From positions 744,001 through 808,000 of the forward strand of contig NZ_QFFY01000001.1 in the NCBI RefSeq assembly GCF_003131205.1: a stretch of 64,000 nt of DNA, read 5' to 3'. Positions 52,044 through 60,568 of this stretch are shown one piece after another. The notes below the pieces were generated by a model. That model worked only from the letters and a program-made list of their open reading frames with translations. It made no database searches and was not told the DNA's origin. The position numbers and the translations under genes were made by a program. Numbering within the stretch: the stretch's first letter is position 1; each line of letters starts with the position of its first letter. The DNA is from Occallatibacter savannae (lineage in GTDB: Bacteria; Acidobacteriota; Terriglobia; Terriglobales; Acidobacteriaceae).

Positions 52044-53435
52044 ATGCAATCTGCTGGTCTCCAAAATGGTATGCAGGCTGCCGCTTCCGAGGAGTCGGAC
52101 CGCCCCACCACAGAGGCAATCATCCGCGCGGAGAAGATCGAGAAGTTCTACGCGCAGCCTAGCCAGAACCGCATCCAGGTTATCTCCCCAACCGACCTGA
52201 GCATCGTCCCCGGCGAGATCGTTGCACTCCTGGGCCCCTCCGGCTCGGGGAAATCTACCATGCTGCGCATGCTCTCGGGACTCTCCAGGCCCTCTGGCGG
52301 GCAGGTTTACTGGCACGAAAAGCCCATCGCTGAGGCGGAGATCAACGTCTCGATCGTATTCCAGAGCTTCGCCCTGTTCCCGTGGCTCACTGTTCTGCAG
52401 AATGTCGAGGCTCCTCTCCAGGCCCGCGGCATCGATCCTGAAGAACGCCGTGCGCGCAGCATGCGCATGCTCGACACCGTCGGTCTGGACGGTTTCGAGT
52501 CCGCTTATCCCAAGGAACTCTCCGGCGGCATGAAGCAGCGCGTCGGCTTCGCCCGCGCCCTTGTGGTCGAACCGGAAGTCCTCTTCATGGACGAGCCGTT
52601 TTCCGCCCTCGACGTGCTCACCGCCGAGAACCTGCGCAGCGAGCTCCTCGAGCTTTGGGCCAAGAAGACAATGCCCACCCGCTGCGTCTTCATCGTCACG
52701 CACAACATTGAAGAAGCCGTTTTGCTGGCCGATCGCATCATTGTCCTCGGGCGCAATCCAGGGCACATCCGCACGGATTTCCGCGTGCAGATCCCGCAGC
52801 CCCGCGATCGAAAGGCTGAAACCTTCACGCAGCTCGTGGACTTCATCTACAAGGTGCTGACAAGGCCCGATGTCGCTCCCGCCGAGGCGCCCACCGGCCC
52901 GCGCGTCCGCGATCAGCGCCAGATGAAGTACCAGATGCTGCCGCACGCCCGCCCCGGCGGAGTGGCCGGGTTGCTCGAATTGCTGATCGACAAGAACGGC
53001 CGCGACGACATCTATCGCCTTGCCGACGATCTGGCTTTCGAGATCGACGACCTGCTGCCCATCGTCGACGCCGCCCAATTGCTCGGCTTCCTCAAGGTGG
53101 AGGAAGGCGACGCGAGCATCACCGAGCTCGGTGCCGAGTACGCGAACTCCGAGATTCTCCGCCAGAAAGAGATCTTCCGCGACGCGGCAATCGAGAATGT
53201 CCTGCTGCTGCGCCAAATTCGCCGCGCGCTGGATGCGAAGAGCGACCACACCGTCTCCGAAGAGTTCTTTCTCGACATGCTGGATGAGCAGTTCAGCGGC
53301 GAGGAGTCGCAACGCCAGATCGAAACCGCGGTCACCTGGGGTCGGTATGGCGAGATCTTCGACTTCGACGCCGCGCGTCGCCGCTTCGTTCTGCCTGACG
53401 TTCTGCAGGAAGAGGCTGCCGGAGGCGGCGAATGA
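52044..53435 (+). CDS. ABC importer ATPase with C-terminal AAA-associated domain
   Basis: The 463-residue protein has a nitrate/sulfonate/taurine-type ATPase: Walker A GPSGSGKST (64-72), Q-loop, signature LSGGMKQR (159-166), Walker B with DEP at 183-185 and the VTHNIEEAV switch histidine. From ~residue 310 an AAA-associated domain follows (GGVAGLLELLIDKNGRDDIYRLADDLAFEIDDLLPIVDAAQLLGF). It pairs with the double permease, whose start it overlaps by four bases. The substrate is unknown because no binding protein is adjacent. Confidence 0.93.
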   Translation: MQSAGLQNGMQAAASEESDRPTTEAIIRAEKIEKFYAQPSQNRIQVISPTDLSIVPGEIVALLGPSGSGKSTMLRMLSGLSRPSGGQVYWHEKPIAEAEINVSIVFQSFALFPWLTVLQNVEAPLQARGIDPEERRARSMRMLDTVGLDGFESAYPKELSGGMKQRVGFARALVVEPEVLFMDEPFSALDVLTAENLRSELLELWAKKTMPTRCVFIVTHNIEEAVLLADRIIVLGRNPGHIRTDFRVQIPQPRDRKAETFTQLVDFIYKVLTRPDVAPAEAPTGPRVRDQRQMKYQMLPHARPGGVAGLLELLIDKNGRDDIYRLADDLAFEIDDLLPIVDAAQLLGFLKVEEGDASITELGAEYANSEILRQKEIFRDAAIENVLLLRQIRRALDAKSDHTVSEEFFLDMLDEQFSGEESQRQIETAVTWGRYGEIFDFDAARRRFVLPDVLQEEAAGGGE

Positions 53436-55177
53436 GCTTGCAGCGCACCCTGACGCGCTCGCTGGTCATGGTGCGTACGTGGCCCGTGGTGATCGACATG
53501 GGCGTCGGCCTGTGCGCGCTCGCGCTGTTCATGGCGATCGTTCACCTTGCCGCTTATTGGATGGGCACCGCCGTTCCTGTCTCGCACGTGACCGAGAACG
53601 CCCGTTCCCTTCCTGTCTATGCGTTCTACTCGGTGATGCGCATCGGCATCGCCTACGTGCTCAGCCTCGTCTTCGCGATCGCCTACGGATACATTGCGGC
53701 CCGCAACGCACGCGCCGAAGCCTGGATGATCGCGGTGCTCGACATCCTGCAGTCGATCCCGGTACTCAGCTTTCTACCTCCTGTGCTGCTGGCCATGATT
53801 GCGCTTGTCCCTCACCGCCAACTGGGAATTGAACTCGGCGTCATCCTGCTGATCTTCACCGGGCAGGTCTGGAACCTGGCATTCAGCTTCTACTCCTCCA
53901 TGAAGGCGATCCCGCGCGAGATGCTCGAAGCCTCGCGCATCTATCGCTACTCCGGCTGGCAGCGTTTCTGGCAACTAGAAATGCCCTACGCCGCCATCGG
54001 CCTGGTTTGGAACTCGATCATCTCGGTCGCAAACGGCTGGTTCGCGTTGATGGCATGCGAAATGTTTCAGCTCAAGAACCGCAACTTCGAGCTCCCCGGC
54101 CTCGGCAGCTACATCCAGAACGCCACTTACGACGGCGACATGCGCGCGCTTGTCAGCGGCATCGCCACAATCGTGCTTATCGTCGTCGCGACCGATCAGC
54201 TCATCTGGCGGCCGCTCATCGCCTGGAGCGAGAAGTTCAAATTCGAACAGGTGGAAGCCGCCGATCACGTCTCCTCTCCGATTCTCGCCCTCCTGCAGCG
54301 ATCGAGGCTCCTCGGCACACTCACCGGTCGTCTCTGGACACGTATCGAGGAGCCCGTCTATCGGCGTCTATCGCGGTCCCGCGAGACGCGCGTCGTACAG
54401 CCCATAGACACGGATGGTGACCGCCGGCGTCCCTCCATTCTCTACTGGTTCGCGGGAATCACTTTCGCACTCGTGATCACCTGGGGCGCGGTGCAATGCG
54501 CATTGATGCTGCGGCAGGTCAGCTGGGCCGAGCTGCGAATGCTCTTTACCGGCGCGGCCGCCACCTTTCTTCGCGTCAACGCTTCCCTGCTGCTCTCCGC
54601 CCTGTGGACTGTCCCGGTAGGTGTCGCCATCGGATTCAGCCCGAAGCTGGCGCGCGTCGTTCAGCCCGTCGCACAGGTCCTCGCATCCGTGCCCGCAACC
54701 GCCTTCTTCCCCATACTCCTCATCGGCCTGCTCAAGATCGGCGGCGGTCTCGGCATCGGCTCCATCGCGCTCATGCTGCTGGGCACGCAGTGGTACATCC
54801 TCTTCAATGTCATCGCTGGCGCCATGTCGATCCCGTCAGACCTGAAGGAGGCAGCATCGCTCTACAAATTCACAAGTTGGCAGCGATGGACGACGCTGAT
54901 CCTGCCCGGCATCTTTCCCTACCTCATCACCGGCATGGTCACAGCCTCCGGCGGCGCATGGAACGCGTCGGTGTTCGCCGAATACGCAAACGTCCAGAAC
55001 CGCACCATCCAGACCAACGGCCTCGGCGCACAGATCGACACAGCAACGGCAGATGGCAACTTCCCCATCCTTCTGCTCGCAACCATCCTCGTTGCGTTGA
55101 TGGTTGTTACCATGAATCGCCTCGTCTGGAGGCGTCTCTATCGCCTTTCGGAGACAAGATATAAACTCGAAGGCTAA
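53432..55177 (+). CDS. ABC importer fused double permease
   Basis: The 581-residue membrane protein contains two tandem binding-protein-dependent permease domains. Each has an EAA-type coupling loop: EMLEASRIYRYSGWQRFWQLEMPYA in the first half and DLKEAASLYKFTSWQRWTTLILPG in the second. About 12 hydrophobic segments are present, and the halves are joined by a basic cytoplasmic linker. A single fused subunit means a homodimer of permease is not needed. It belongs with the ATPase upstream. Confidence 0.93.
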   Translation: MSLQRTLTRSLVMVRTWPVVIDMGVGLCALALFMAIVHLAAYWMGTAVPVSHVTENARSLPVYAFYSVMRIGIAYVLSLVFAIAYGYIAARNARAEAWMIAVLDILQSIPVLSFLPPVLLAMIALVPHRQLGIELGVILLIFTGQVWNLAFSFYSSMKAIPREMLEASRIYRYSGWQRFWQLEMPYAAIGLVWNSIISVANGWFALMACEMFQLKNRNFELPGLGSYIQNATYDGDMRALVSGIATIVLIVVATDQLIWRPLIAWSEKFKFEQVEAADHVSSPILALLQRSRLLGTLTGRLWTRIEEPVYRRLSRSRETRVVQPIDTDGDRRRPSILYWFAGITFALVITWGAVQCALMLRQVSWAELRMLFTGAAATFLRVNASLLLSALWTVPVGVAIGFSPKLARVVQPVAQVLASVPATAFFPILLIGLLKIGGGLGIGSIALMLLGTQWYILFNVIAGAMSIPSDLKEAASLYKFTSWQRWTTLILPGIFPYLITGMVTASGGAWNASVFAEYANVQNRTIQTNGLGAQIDTATADGNFPILLLATILVALMVVTMNRLVWRRLYRLSETRYKLEG

Positions 55178-55214
55178 ACAAGCTCATGAAGTTTCGTCGC
55201 GATCGGGGGAGCCA

Positions 55215-56276
55215 ATGATTCGCGTTGGGGTAGTCGGTTTTGGACTGGCGGGCCGCGTCTTCCACGCACCGCTCATCTCTTCTGTTGAAGGCCTCGAACT
55301 AGCCGCCGTTGTTGAACGCAGTTCCAACAATGCCGCGGAGCGGTATCCCGGTATTACTACGTACCGATCGGTGGACGAGCTTCTCGCAGACGCTTCCATC
55401 AAGCTGGTTGTCGTCGCAACGCCGAATGCCTCCCATTTCTCCATCGCCATGCAAGCTCTGGAAGCCGCCAAAAACGTCGTGGTCGACAAACCGGTGGCCC
55501 TCACGTCCGACGAGATACGCCAGCTGTCAGAGCTGGCCGGCGGCATCGGCCTGCAACTTTTTCCGTTCCATAACCGCCGTTTCGACAGTGACTTTCAGAC
55601 GCTGCGCAAAGTACTGGATGAGCATCACGTGGGCAGGAACGTCCACCTGGAATCAAATTTCGACCGCTGGCGTCCGGGGCTCACGCGCCGCCCCTGGAAG
55701 GAAGACCAGGATCAGGGCGGATTGCTTTTCGACATTGGTACGCATCTCGTAGACCAGACGCTGGTTCTCTTCGGCCTTCCGGCATCGGTCGGTTGCGACG
55801 CGCGGCGGGAACGCGACGGGGACGGAGCCACCGATTCCTTCAGCATCCGCCTGCACTACCTCACCGGCTTCTCCGCAACCCTGAACTGCAATCTTCTCTC
55901 TTCTCTGGCCAGGTCACGTTTTCACTTGCGAGGCACGCGTGGCAACTTCTGGAAATGGGGACTTGACCCGCAGGAAGATGCGCTCACCAAAATCACAAAA
56001 ATCGAAGATCCGGCTTGGGGTCAGGAGCAGTCGGATCGCTGGGGCACGTTGAGCGTCGGTCTCGACGGCGATCCGGTCGAGACCCGCGTGCCATCCCTCC
56101 CCGGAAACTATCGACGCTTCTATGTGGGGGTCCGTGATGCCCTGCTCGGCACGCTATCTCCGGATCTTGCGACCGCGACCGACGCATGGCGCGGCGCTCG
56201 CATCCTTGAGTGGGCCAGGCAGAGCGCCGAAGAGCATCGCGACATCGAGTGCGACTGGAGCAGCGAGCCGGCCTGA
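55215..56276 (+). CDS. Gfo/Idh/MocA family oxidoreductase
   Basis: The 353-residue protein has the nucleotide-binding GFGLAGRVFHAPLI start, VVVATPNASHFSIAMQALEAAKNVVVDKPVALT with the catalytic-lysine EKP-like motif (DKP here), and the C-terminal alpha/beta domain with DIGTHLVDQTLVLFG. It is an NAD(P)-dependent sugar or cyclitol oxidoreductase, similar in arrangement to YdgJ/scyllo-inositol types. The ATPase/permease genes are 37 bases upstream, so it may be co-transcribed, but a functional link is speculative. Confidence 0.92.
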   Translation: MIRVGVVGFGLAGRVFHAPLISSVEGLELAAVVERSSNNAAERYPGITTYRSVDELLADASIKLVVVATPNASHFSIAMQALEAAKNVVVDKPVALTSDEIRQLSELAGGIGLQLFPFHNRRFDSDFQTLRKVLDEHHVGRNVHLESNFDRWRPGLTRRPWKEDQDQGGLLFDIGTHLVDQTLVLFGLPASVGCDARRERDGDGATDSFSIRLHYLTGFSATLNCNLLSSLARSRFHLRGTRGNFWKWGLDPQEDALTKITKIEDPAWGQEQSDRWGTLSVGLDGDPVETRVPSLPGNYRRFYVGVRDALLGTLSPDLATATDAWRGARILEWARQSAEEHRDIECDWSSEPA

Positions 56277-57746
56277 TCAGCTCGCCGATTCCGCTGGATC
56301 CTTCTCCACAAGCGGCACCCAGAACCGAAACGTGCTGCCATGTTCCGGGCTGCTTTCGACCCCCAGATCGCCGCCATGCGCCCGCACGATGGCACGCGCG
56401 ATTGCCAGCCCCATGCCGGTTCCCTTGCCGATGACCTTGCCCTTTTTCCCGCGATAGAACTTCTCGAAGATGTGCGGCAGATCGGCTCTGTCGATTCCCG
56501 GCCCGTTGTCTTCCACTTCAAACTCCAGGCGTCCCTCAACCCGTCGCGCCCGCAGCACAATCCGGCTCTCCGGCGGAGAATAGCGCGCAGCATTCTCAAT
56601 GAGGTGCCGAAACACCCGCCCCAGCAGCCGAGCATCGAACCACACCGGCCTGTCCGGCTCCTGCACCATCAGCACCGCCTGGTGCCGCCCCAGCGAAGCG
56701 CGCGACTCGGCGACCACCTGCTCCAGCAGCGTGCGCGTGTGGCGCGGTGCAGCCTGCACCTTGACCACATTGGCATCGATCTCCGCCATCTCAACAGCCT
56801 CGCCGATCAGAGCATCGAGCCGCGCCGACTCCTCGTCAACCACTGTGGCTAGTTCTTTGCGCACCGGATCATCCAGCCCCTGATCCTGCGTGAGCGTAGT
56901 CGCGGCGGCGCGGATCGCGGTCAACGGCGTCCGAAGCTCATGCGTCAGCGAATCGATGAGCGCCGCACGCAACCGCTCGCTCTCGCGTGAAGCCTCGAGC
57001 CGCGCGCTGGCCTCAATCGCCATGGCGCGCGAAAGCGCAATCCCAATCTGCGCGGAGACCGCAGTCGCCACTTCCTTCGACAGCGTTGGAGGACTCCACG
57101 CAAGCGCCCCAACAGGGCGCACGCCAACAAACAGCAGGTGCGACTCAAAATTATCCCGCACAGCAGCCGCGATCTGAGTGGATGACTTCGCCAGGTCCCG
57201 AAGGTTCGCCTTGAACATCCCGGCCGGTTCTTCCGACGTCGACTCGAACTGATCGCGATCCTGCACGTAGAGAGCGACATCCTCGAGTGAGAAGATTCGC
57301 TTCAGCAGGTGCGGCAAATCCCGGATCAGGCTGGCTGCATCCTGATGCAGAATCATCTCCTGGCTGATCTGAAACAGCCGCTCCACATCTTCCCGCCTCT
57401 GCTCCGCCTCATCTTTTTGTTTGCGTGCGCGCTCTGATACACGGCCGGCAACGAGCGAACTGATCGCGAACGTGACCATCGATACCCATTCCTGAGGGCC
57501 GGCGAGAATAAAAGTGCGAAAAGGGGGAAGGAAGAAGTAGTCGAATGCGAGCGCGCACAAAACGGCGCTGTACAGCGATATGAAGAGTCCCGCCTGTGTG
57601 GCCGTGACCACAACCACTACCAGGAAGATCATGCCTGCGGTCGCGGGATGCGCATGCGCAGCACTCAGGCCCACCGTCGTAAGCACGGCTGCAAGCGTGG
57701 CGGCGAGCCACTGCACATAATGGTGCGGCCTGGGTCTGAGCTGCAT
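56277..57746 (-). CDS. Short KdpD-like sensor histidine kinase
   Basis: The 489-residue protein begins with the DUF4118 four-helix membrane region (LAATLAAVLTTVGLSAAHA to FLPPFRTFILAGPQEW). A GAF-like region, H-box DSLTHELRTPLTAIRAA and ATPase boxes NAARYSPP, DNGPGID and GTGMGLAIARAIVRAHGG follow. It resembles the C-terminal half of KdpD but lacks the ~390-residue cytoplasmic KdpD/UspA input domains. It is divergent from kdpE, 64 bases apart. It ends one base after the convergent oxidoreductase gene. Confidence 0.92.
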   Translation of the reverse strand: MQLRPRPHHYVQWLAATLAAVLTTVGLSAAHAHPATAGMIFLVVVVVTATQAGLFISLYSAVLCALAFDYFFLPPFRTFILAGPQEWVSMVTFAISSLVAGRVSERARKQKDEAEQRREDVERLFQISQEMILHQDAASLIRDLPHLLKRIFSLEDVALYVQDRDQFESTSEEPAGMFKANLRDLAKSSTQIAAAVRDNFESHLLFVGVRPVGALAWSPPTLSKEVATAVSAQIGIALSRAMAIEASARLEASRESERLRAALIDSLTHELRTPLTAIRAAATTLTQDQGLDDPVRKELATVVDEESARLDALIGEAVEMAEIDANVVKVQAAPRHTRTLLEQVVAESRASLGRHQAVLMVQEPDRPVWFDARLLGRVFRHLIENAARYSPPESRIVLRARRVEGRLEFEVEDNGPGIDRADLPHIFEKFYRGKKGKVIGKGTGMGLAIARAIVRAHGGDLGVESSPEHGSTFRFWVPLVEKDPAESAS

Positions 57747-57810
57747 CGGTTCTCAGGCTGATGATACTCGCGCGCCGCGATGATGTAAGCTTTGCTCAAA
57801 GAAGAAGACC

Positions 57811-58515
57811 ATGCCCGGACGCATTCTTGTCATCGACGATGAACCGCAAATCACGCGTGTGCTGCGAGCCTCGCTCTCCGCACAGGCCTTTGATGTTCGC
57901 ACGGCGAACGATCCCGAGGAGGGTCTGCGGCTCTTCTCCGAGTGGCTTCCAGACCTCGTCATCACCGACCTCATGATGCCCGGACTGAGCGGCGTGGAAG
58001 TCTGCCGCGCAATTCGCACGACGTCCTCAACTCCGATCCTGGTGCTGTCCGTCCGCGACCACGAACGCTCCAAAATCGAGGCCCTCGACTCCGGCGCGGA
58101 TGATTATGTAACCAAGCCTTTCAGCATTCAGGAACTGCTCGCACGCGTGCGCGCCCACCTGCGCCGCGCGCCAGAGAGGGCAGAATCTGCCATCAGCGCT
58201 GGCGATTTTGTGATCGACGCAGCTGCGCACAGCGTTGAGGTCCTGGGCAAGCCGCTCCACCTGACTCCCAAAGAGTTTGAACTGCTCGTACACCTGGCGC
58301 GCCACGCAGGCAAGGTCATCACTCATCGCGCGCTCCTCACCGGAGTGTGGGGTGTGCAGTCGGCGCATCAGCCGGAATATCTGCGCGTCTTCGTCGGCCA
58401 GTTGCGCAAGAAGCTCGAAGCTGAAACTGGCAAGCAGTACATCCAGACCGAGCCATGGATCGGCTATCGCTTCGTTCCAGAAGGCCTTAGCGGAGCAAGT
58501 GATCAGGAGTCCTAA
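57811..58515 (+). CDS. kdpE: KdpE-type OmpR-family response regulator
   Basis: The 234-residue protein has a receiver domain with DDE at the start, phosphoacceptor Asp in VITDLMMPGLSGVE and Lys in YVTKPFSIQEL. It ends in a winged-helix domain with LTPKEFELLVHLARHAGKVITHRALL and YLRVFVGQLRKKLE, as in KdpE. It lies directly upstream of the kdp transporter genes and should activate them under potassium limitation. Confidence 0.93.
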   Translation: MPGRILVIDDEPQITRVLRASLSAQAFDVRTANDPEEGLRLFSEWLPDLVITDLMMPGLSGVEVCRAIRTTSSTPILVLSVRDHERSKIEALDSGADDYVTKPFSIQELLARVRAHLRRAPERAESAISAGDFVIDAAAHSVEVLGKPLHLTPKEFELLVHLARHAGKVITHRALLTGVWGVQSAHQPEYLRVFVGQLRKKLEAETGKQYIQTEPWIGYRFVPEGLSGASDQES

Positions 58516-58551
58516 GACCTCTCTCCGGAGACTGGGGCAGCCCTGAACCTG

Positions 58552-58570
58552 CCTTTATCTTTCCTTTAGC
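58552..58570 (+). promoter_or_regulatory. Putative KdpE operator (CCTTTA-N5-CCTTTA)
   Basis: Two CCTTTA direct repeats start 11 bases apart, one helical turn, 85 bases before the first small kdp gene. The E. coli KdpE site has TTTA direct repeats with the same period. Confidence 0.55.
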
Positions 58571-58653
58571 ATTCCCTTCCGCTATTCCAACGCAACTCCT
58601 CGCAGAATCATTCCTGGATTGGGCAAAGCACCGCGCCCAAATCGAGGAGAGCC

Positions 58654-58740
58654 ATGCAGGATCTCACCATGCTTTTCTACACCGCGATCTTCTTCGCCGG
58701 AGCCTTTCTGTACGTGAAGGCCTGCCAGAAGCTGAGGTAG
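58654..58740 (+). CDS. 28-residue membrane protein upstream of kdpF
   Basis: This small frame follows GAGGAGA and encodes a single-helix protein (DLTMLFYTAIFFAGAFLYV, then KACQKLR). The basic/cysteine C-terminus KAC-K-R is like the short unnamed genes often found before kdpF. The stop is three bases before the kdpF ATG, so translation is tightly linked. I infer a Kdp accessory subunit; no function is known to me. Confidence 0.7.
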   Translation: MQDLTMLFYTAIFFAGAFLYVKACQKLR

Positions 58741-58743
58741 CCC

Positions 58744-58833
58744 ATGAGTCTCGTCACAGCACTCGCACTTCTCTGCTCCGTTTTGCTGCTCGTCTACCTC
58801 GCAGTCTCACTGCTTTATCCGGAGAAATTCTGA
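58744..58833 (+). CDS. kdpF: KdpF small subunit
   Basis: The 29-residue protein is a single hydrophobic helix ending YLAVSLLYPEKF; the aromatic-PEKF end is typical of KdpF, which stabilises the KdpABC complex in the membrane. Its stop is one base before the kdpA ATG. Confidence 0.88.
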   Translation: MSLVTALALLCSVLLLVYLAVSLLYPEKF

Positions 58834-58834
58834 A

Positions 58835-60556
58835 ATGTCGGCAAATGGATGGCTGCAATTTGTCGTTTACTCGCTGGTTCTGCTGCTGACTGTAAAGCCG
58901 GTCGGAATCTACCTCGCGCGCGTCCTTGAAGGCCAGAGGACCTGGCTCGACCCGATCCTTCGCCCGATCGAGCGCCTCACCTACCGGCTGTGCGGCATTA
59001 ACGCGGAGCACGAAATGAACTGGCGACAGTATGCATTCGCCATGCTCGGCTTCTCTGCCGTCACCATGCTCGTCACCTACATCATCGAGCGAGCGCAGGC
59101 TGTTCTTCCGTGGAATCCGCAGCATCTCGCAAACGTCGGACCCGATCTTGCATGGAACACTGCCGCGAGCTTCACGACCAACACCAACTGGCAGTTCTAC
59201 ACCGGCGAAAGCACCATGAGCTATCTCACCCAGATGGCCGGGCTCGCCACGCACAACTTCTTCTCCGCTGCCGTCGGTATCGTCGTCGCCATTGCCCTGG
59301 TACGCGCCATCAAGCGAACCCAGTCCGACACCATCGGCAATTTCTGGGTCGATACAACACGATCGTTGCTCTACATCCTGCTCCCCGGGTCGGTCCTCTA
59401 CGCAATGCTTCTGGTTGCGATGGGCGTTCCGCAGAACCTCCACTCCTACACAAGTGCGCACACTCTTGAAGGGCAGACGCAGACCATCGCCCAGGGGCCG
59501 GTCGCCTCGCAGGAAGCCATCAAGATGCTCGGCACCAATGGGGGCGGCTTCTTCAATGCCAACAGCGCACACCCCTTCGAGAATCCGACGCCCCTCACGA
59601 ACTTCCTCCAGATCCTCTCCATCTTCATCATCCCCGCTGGCCTCACCTACACCCTCGGACGCATGACCGGATCGCCTGGCCATGGATGGGCGGTCTTCGC
59701 CGCGATGTACCTGCTCTTTGCTGCTGGATTCGGAACGCTCTACTGGGCTGAAGCGCATCCGCACCCGCTCATTCACGGAGCAGCACAGACCATCACCGCG
59801 TCCGCCCCCGGCGGCAACATGGAAGGCAAGGAAGTGCGTAACGGCATTGCTGAGAGCGCTCTCTTCGCCACCATCACCACCGATGCAAGCTGCGGCGCAG
59901 TGAATGGCATGCACGACAGCTTCACTCCGCTTGGCGGCCTGATTCCCCTCACCAACATCATGCTTGGCGAAGTCATCTTCGGCGGCGTGGGTGCCGGCCT
60001 TTACGGAATGCTGATCTTCGTTGTGCAGGCAGTGTTCATCGCCGGCCTCATGGTCGGCCGAACACCTGAATATCTGGGCAAGAAGATCGAGTCTTACGAC
60101 GTGAAGATGGCGATGCTCTACGTCCTGATATTCCCGCTGATCATTCTGTCGCTCACGGCCATCTTCGTGCTCATGCCCAACGTCGGCCTCGGCACCACAA
60201 ACAACGGCGGCCCGCACGGCCTCAGCGAGATTCTCTACGCCTTCACGTCAGGCGCAGGCAACAACGGATCGGCCTTTGCAGGACTCGGTCCGAACTGGTG
60301 GTACAACGTCACCATCGGCTGGGACATGCTCATCGGGCGTTTCCTGATGATCATCCCGGTCCTCGCGCTTGCCGGCAATCTTGCGCAGAAGAAGAGCGTT
60401 CCCCCTTCCCCCGGCACATTCCCCGTGAACACGCCCCTCTTCACTGTCCTTCTTGTGGGAGTGGTTCTGATCCTCGGCGCGCTCACCTTCTTTCCCGCTC
60501 TGAGCCTCGGCCCAATTCTCGAACACCTGCTGCTGAAGTCCGGCCAGCTTTTCTGA
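58835..60556 (+). CDS. kdpA: Potassium-transporting ATPase subunit A
   Basis: KdpA is the potassium channel-like subunit. The 573-residue polytopic protein has selectivity-filter regions NTNWQFYTGESTMSYLTQM, GTNGGGFFNANSAHPFENP, DASCGAVNGMHDS and GAGNNGSAFAG, all as in the family. A hydrophilic periplasmic loop includes EGKEVRNGI. It is part of the kdpFABC operon. Confidence 0.98.
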   Translation: MSANGWLQFVVYSLVLLLTVKPVGIYLARVLEGQRTWLDPILRPIERLTYRLCGINAEHEMNWRQYAFAMLGFSAVTMLVTYIIERAQAVLPWNPQHLANVGPDLAWNTAASFTTNTNWQFYTGESTMSYLTQMAGLATHNFFSAAVGIVVAIALVRAIKRTQSDTIGNFWVDTTRSLLYILLPGSVLYAMLLVAMGVPQNLHSYTSAHTLEGQTQTIAQGPVASQEAIKMLGTNGGGFFNANSAHPFENPTPLTNFLQILSIFIIPAGLTYTLGRMTGSPGHGWAVFAAMYLLFAAGFGTLYWAEAHPHPLIHGAAQTITASAPGGNMEGKEVRNGIAESALFATITTDASCGAVNGMHDSFTPLGGLIPLTNIMLGEVIFGGVGAGLYGMLIFVVQAVFIAGLMVGRTPEYLGKKIESYDVKMAMLYVLIFPLIILSLTAIFVLMPNVGLGTTNNGGPHGLSEILYAFTSGAGNNGSAFAGLGPNWWYNVTIGWDMLIGRFLMIIPVLALAGNLAQKKSVPPSPGTFPVNTPLFTVLLVGVVLILGALTFFPALSLGPILEHLLLKSGQLF

Positions 60557-60568
60557 GGAGATCGAATC

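Noticed and set aside
51999..53312. 437-residue minus-strand frame opposite the ABC ATPase
   Set aside because: The opposite strand has Walker and signature motifs; this is a shadow.
58754..60217. 487-residue open frame opposite kdpA
   Set aside because: It is Asp/Glu/His-rich with no domain and is the antisense shadow of kdpA in GC-rich DNA.
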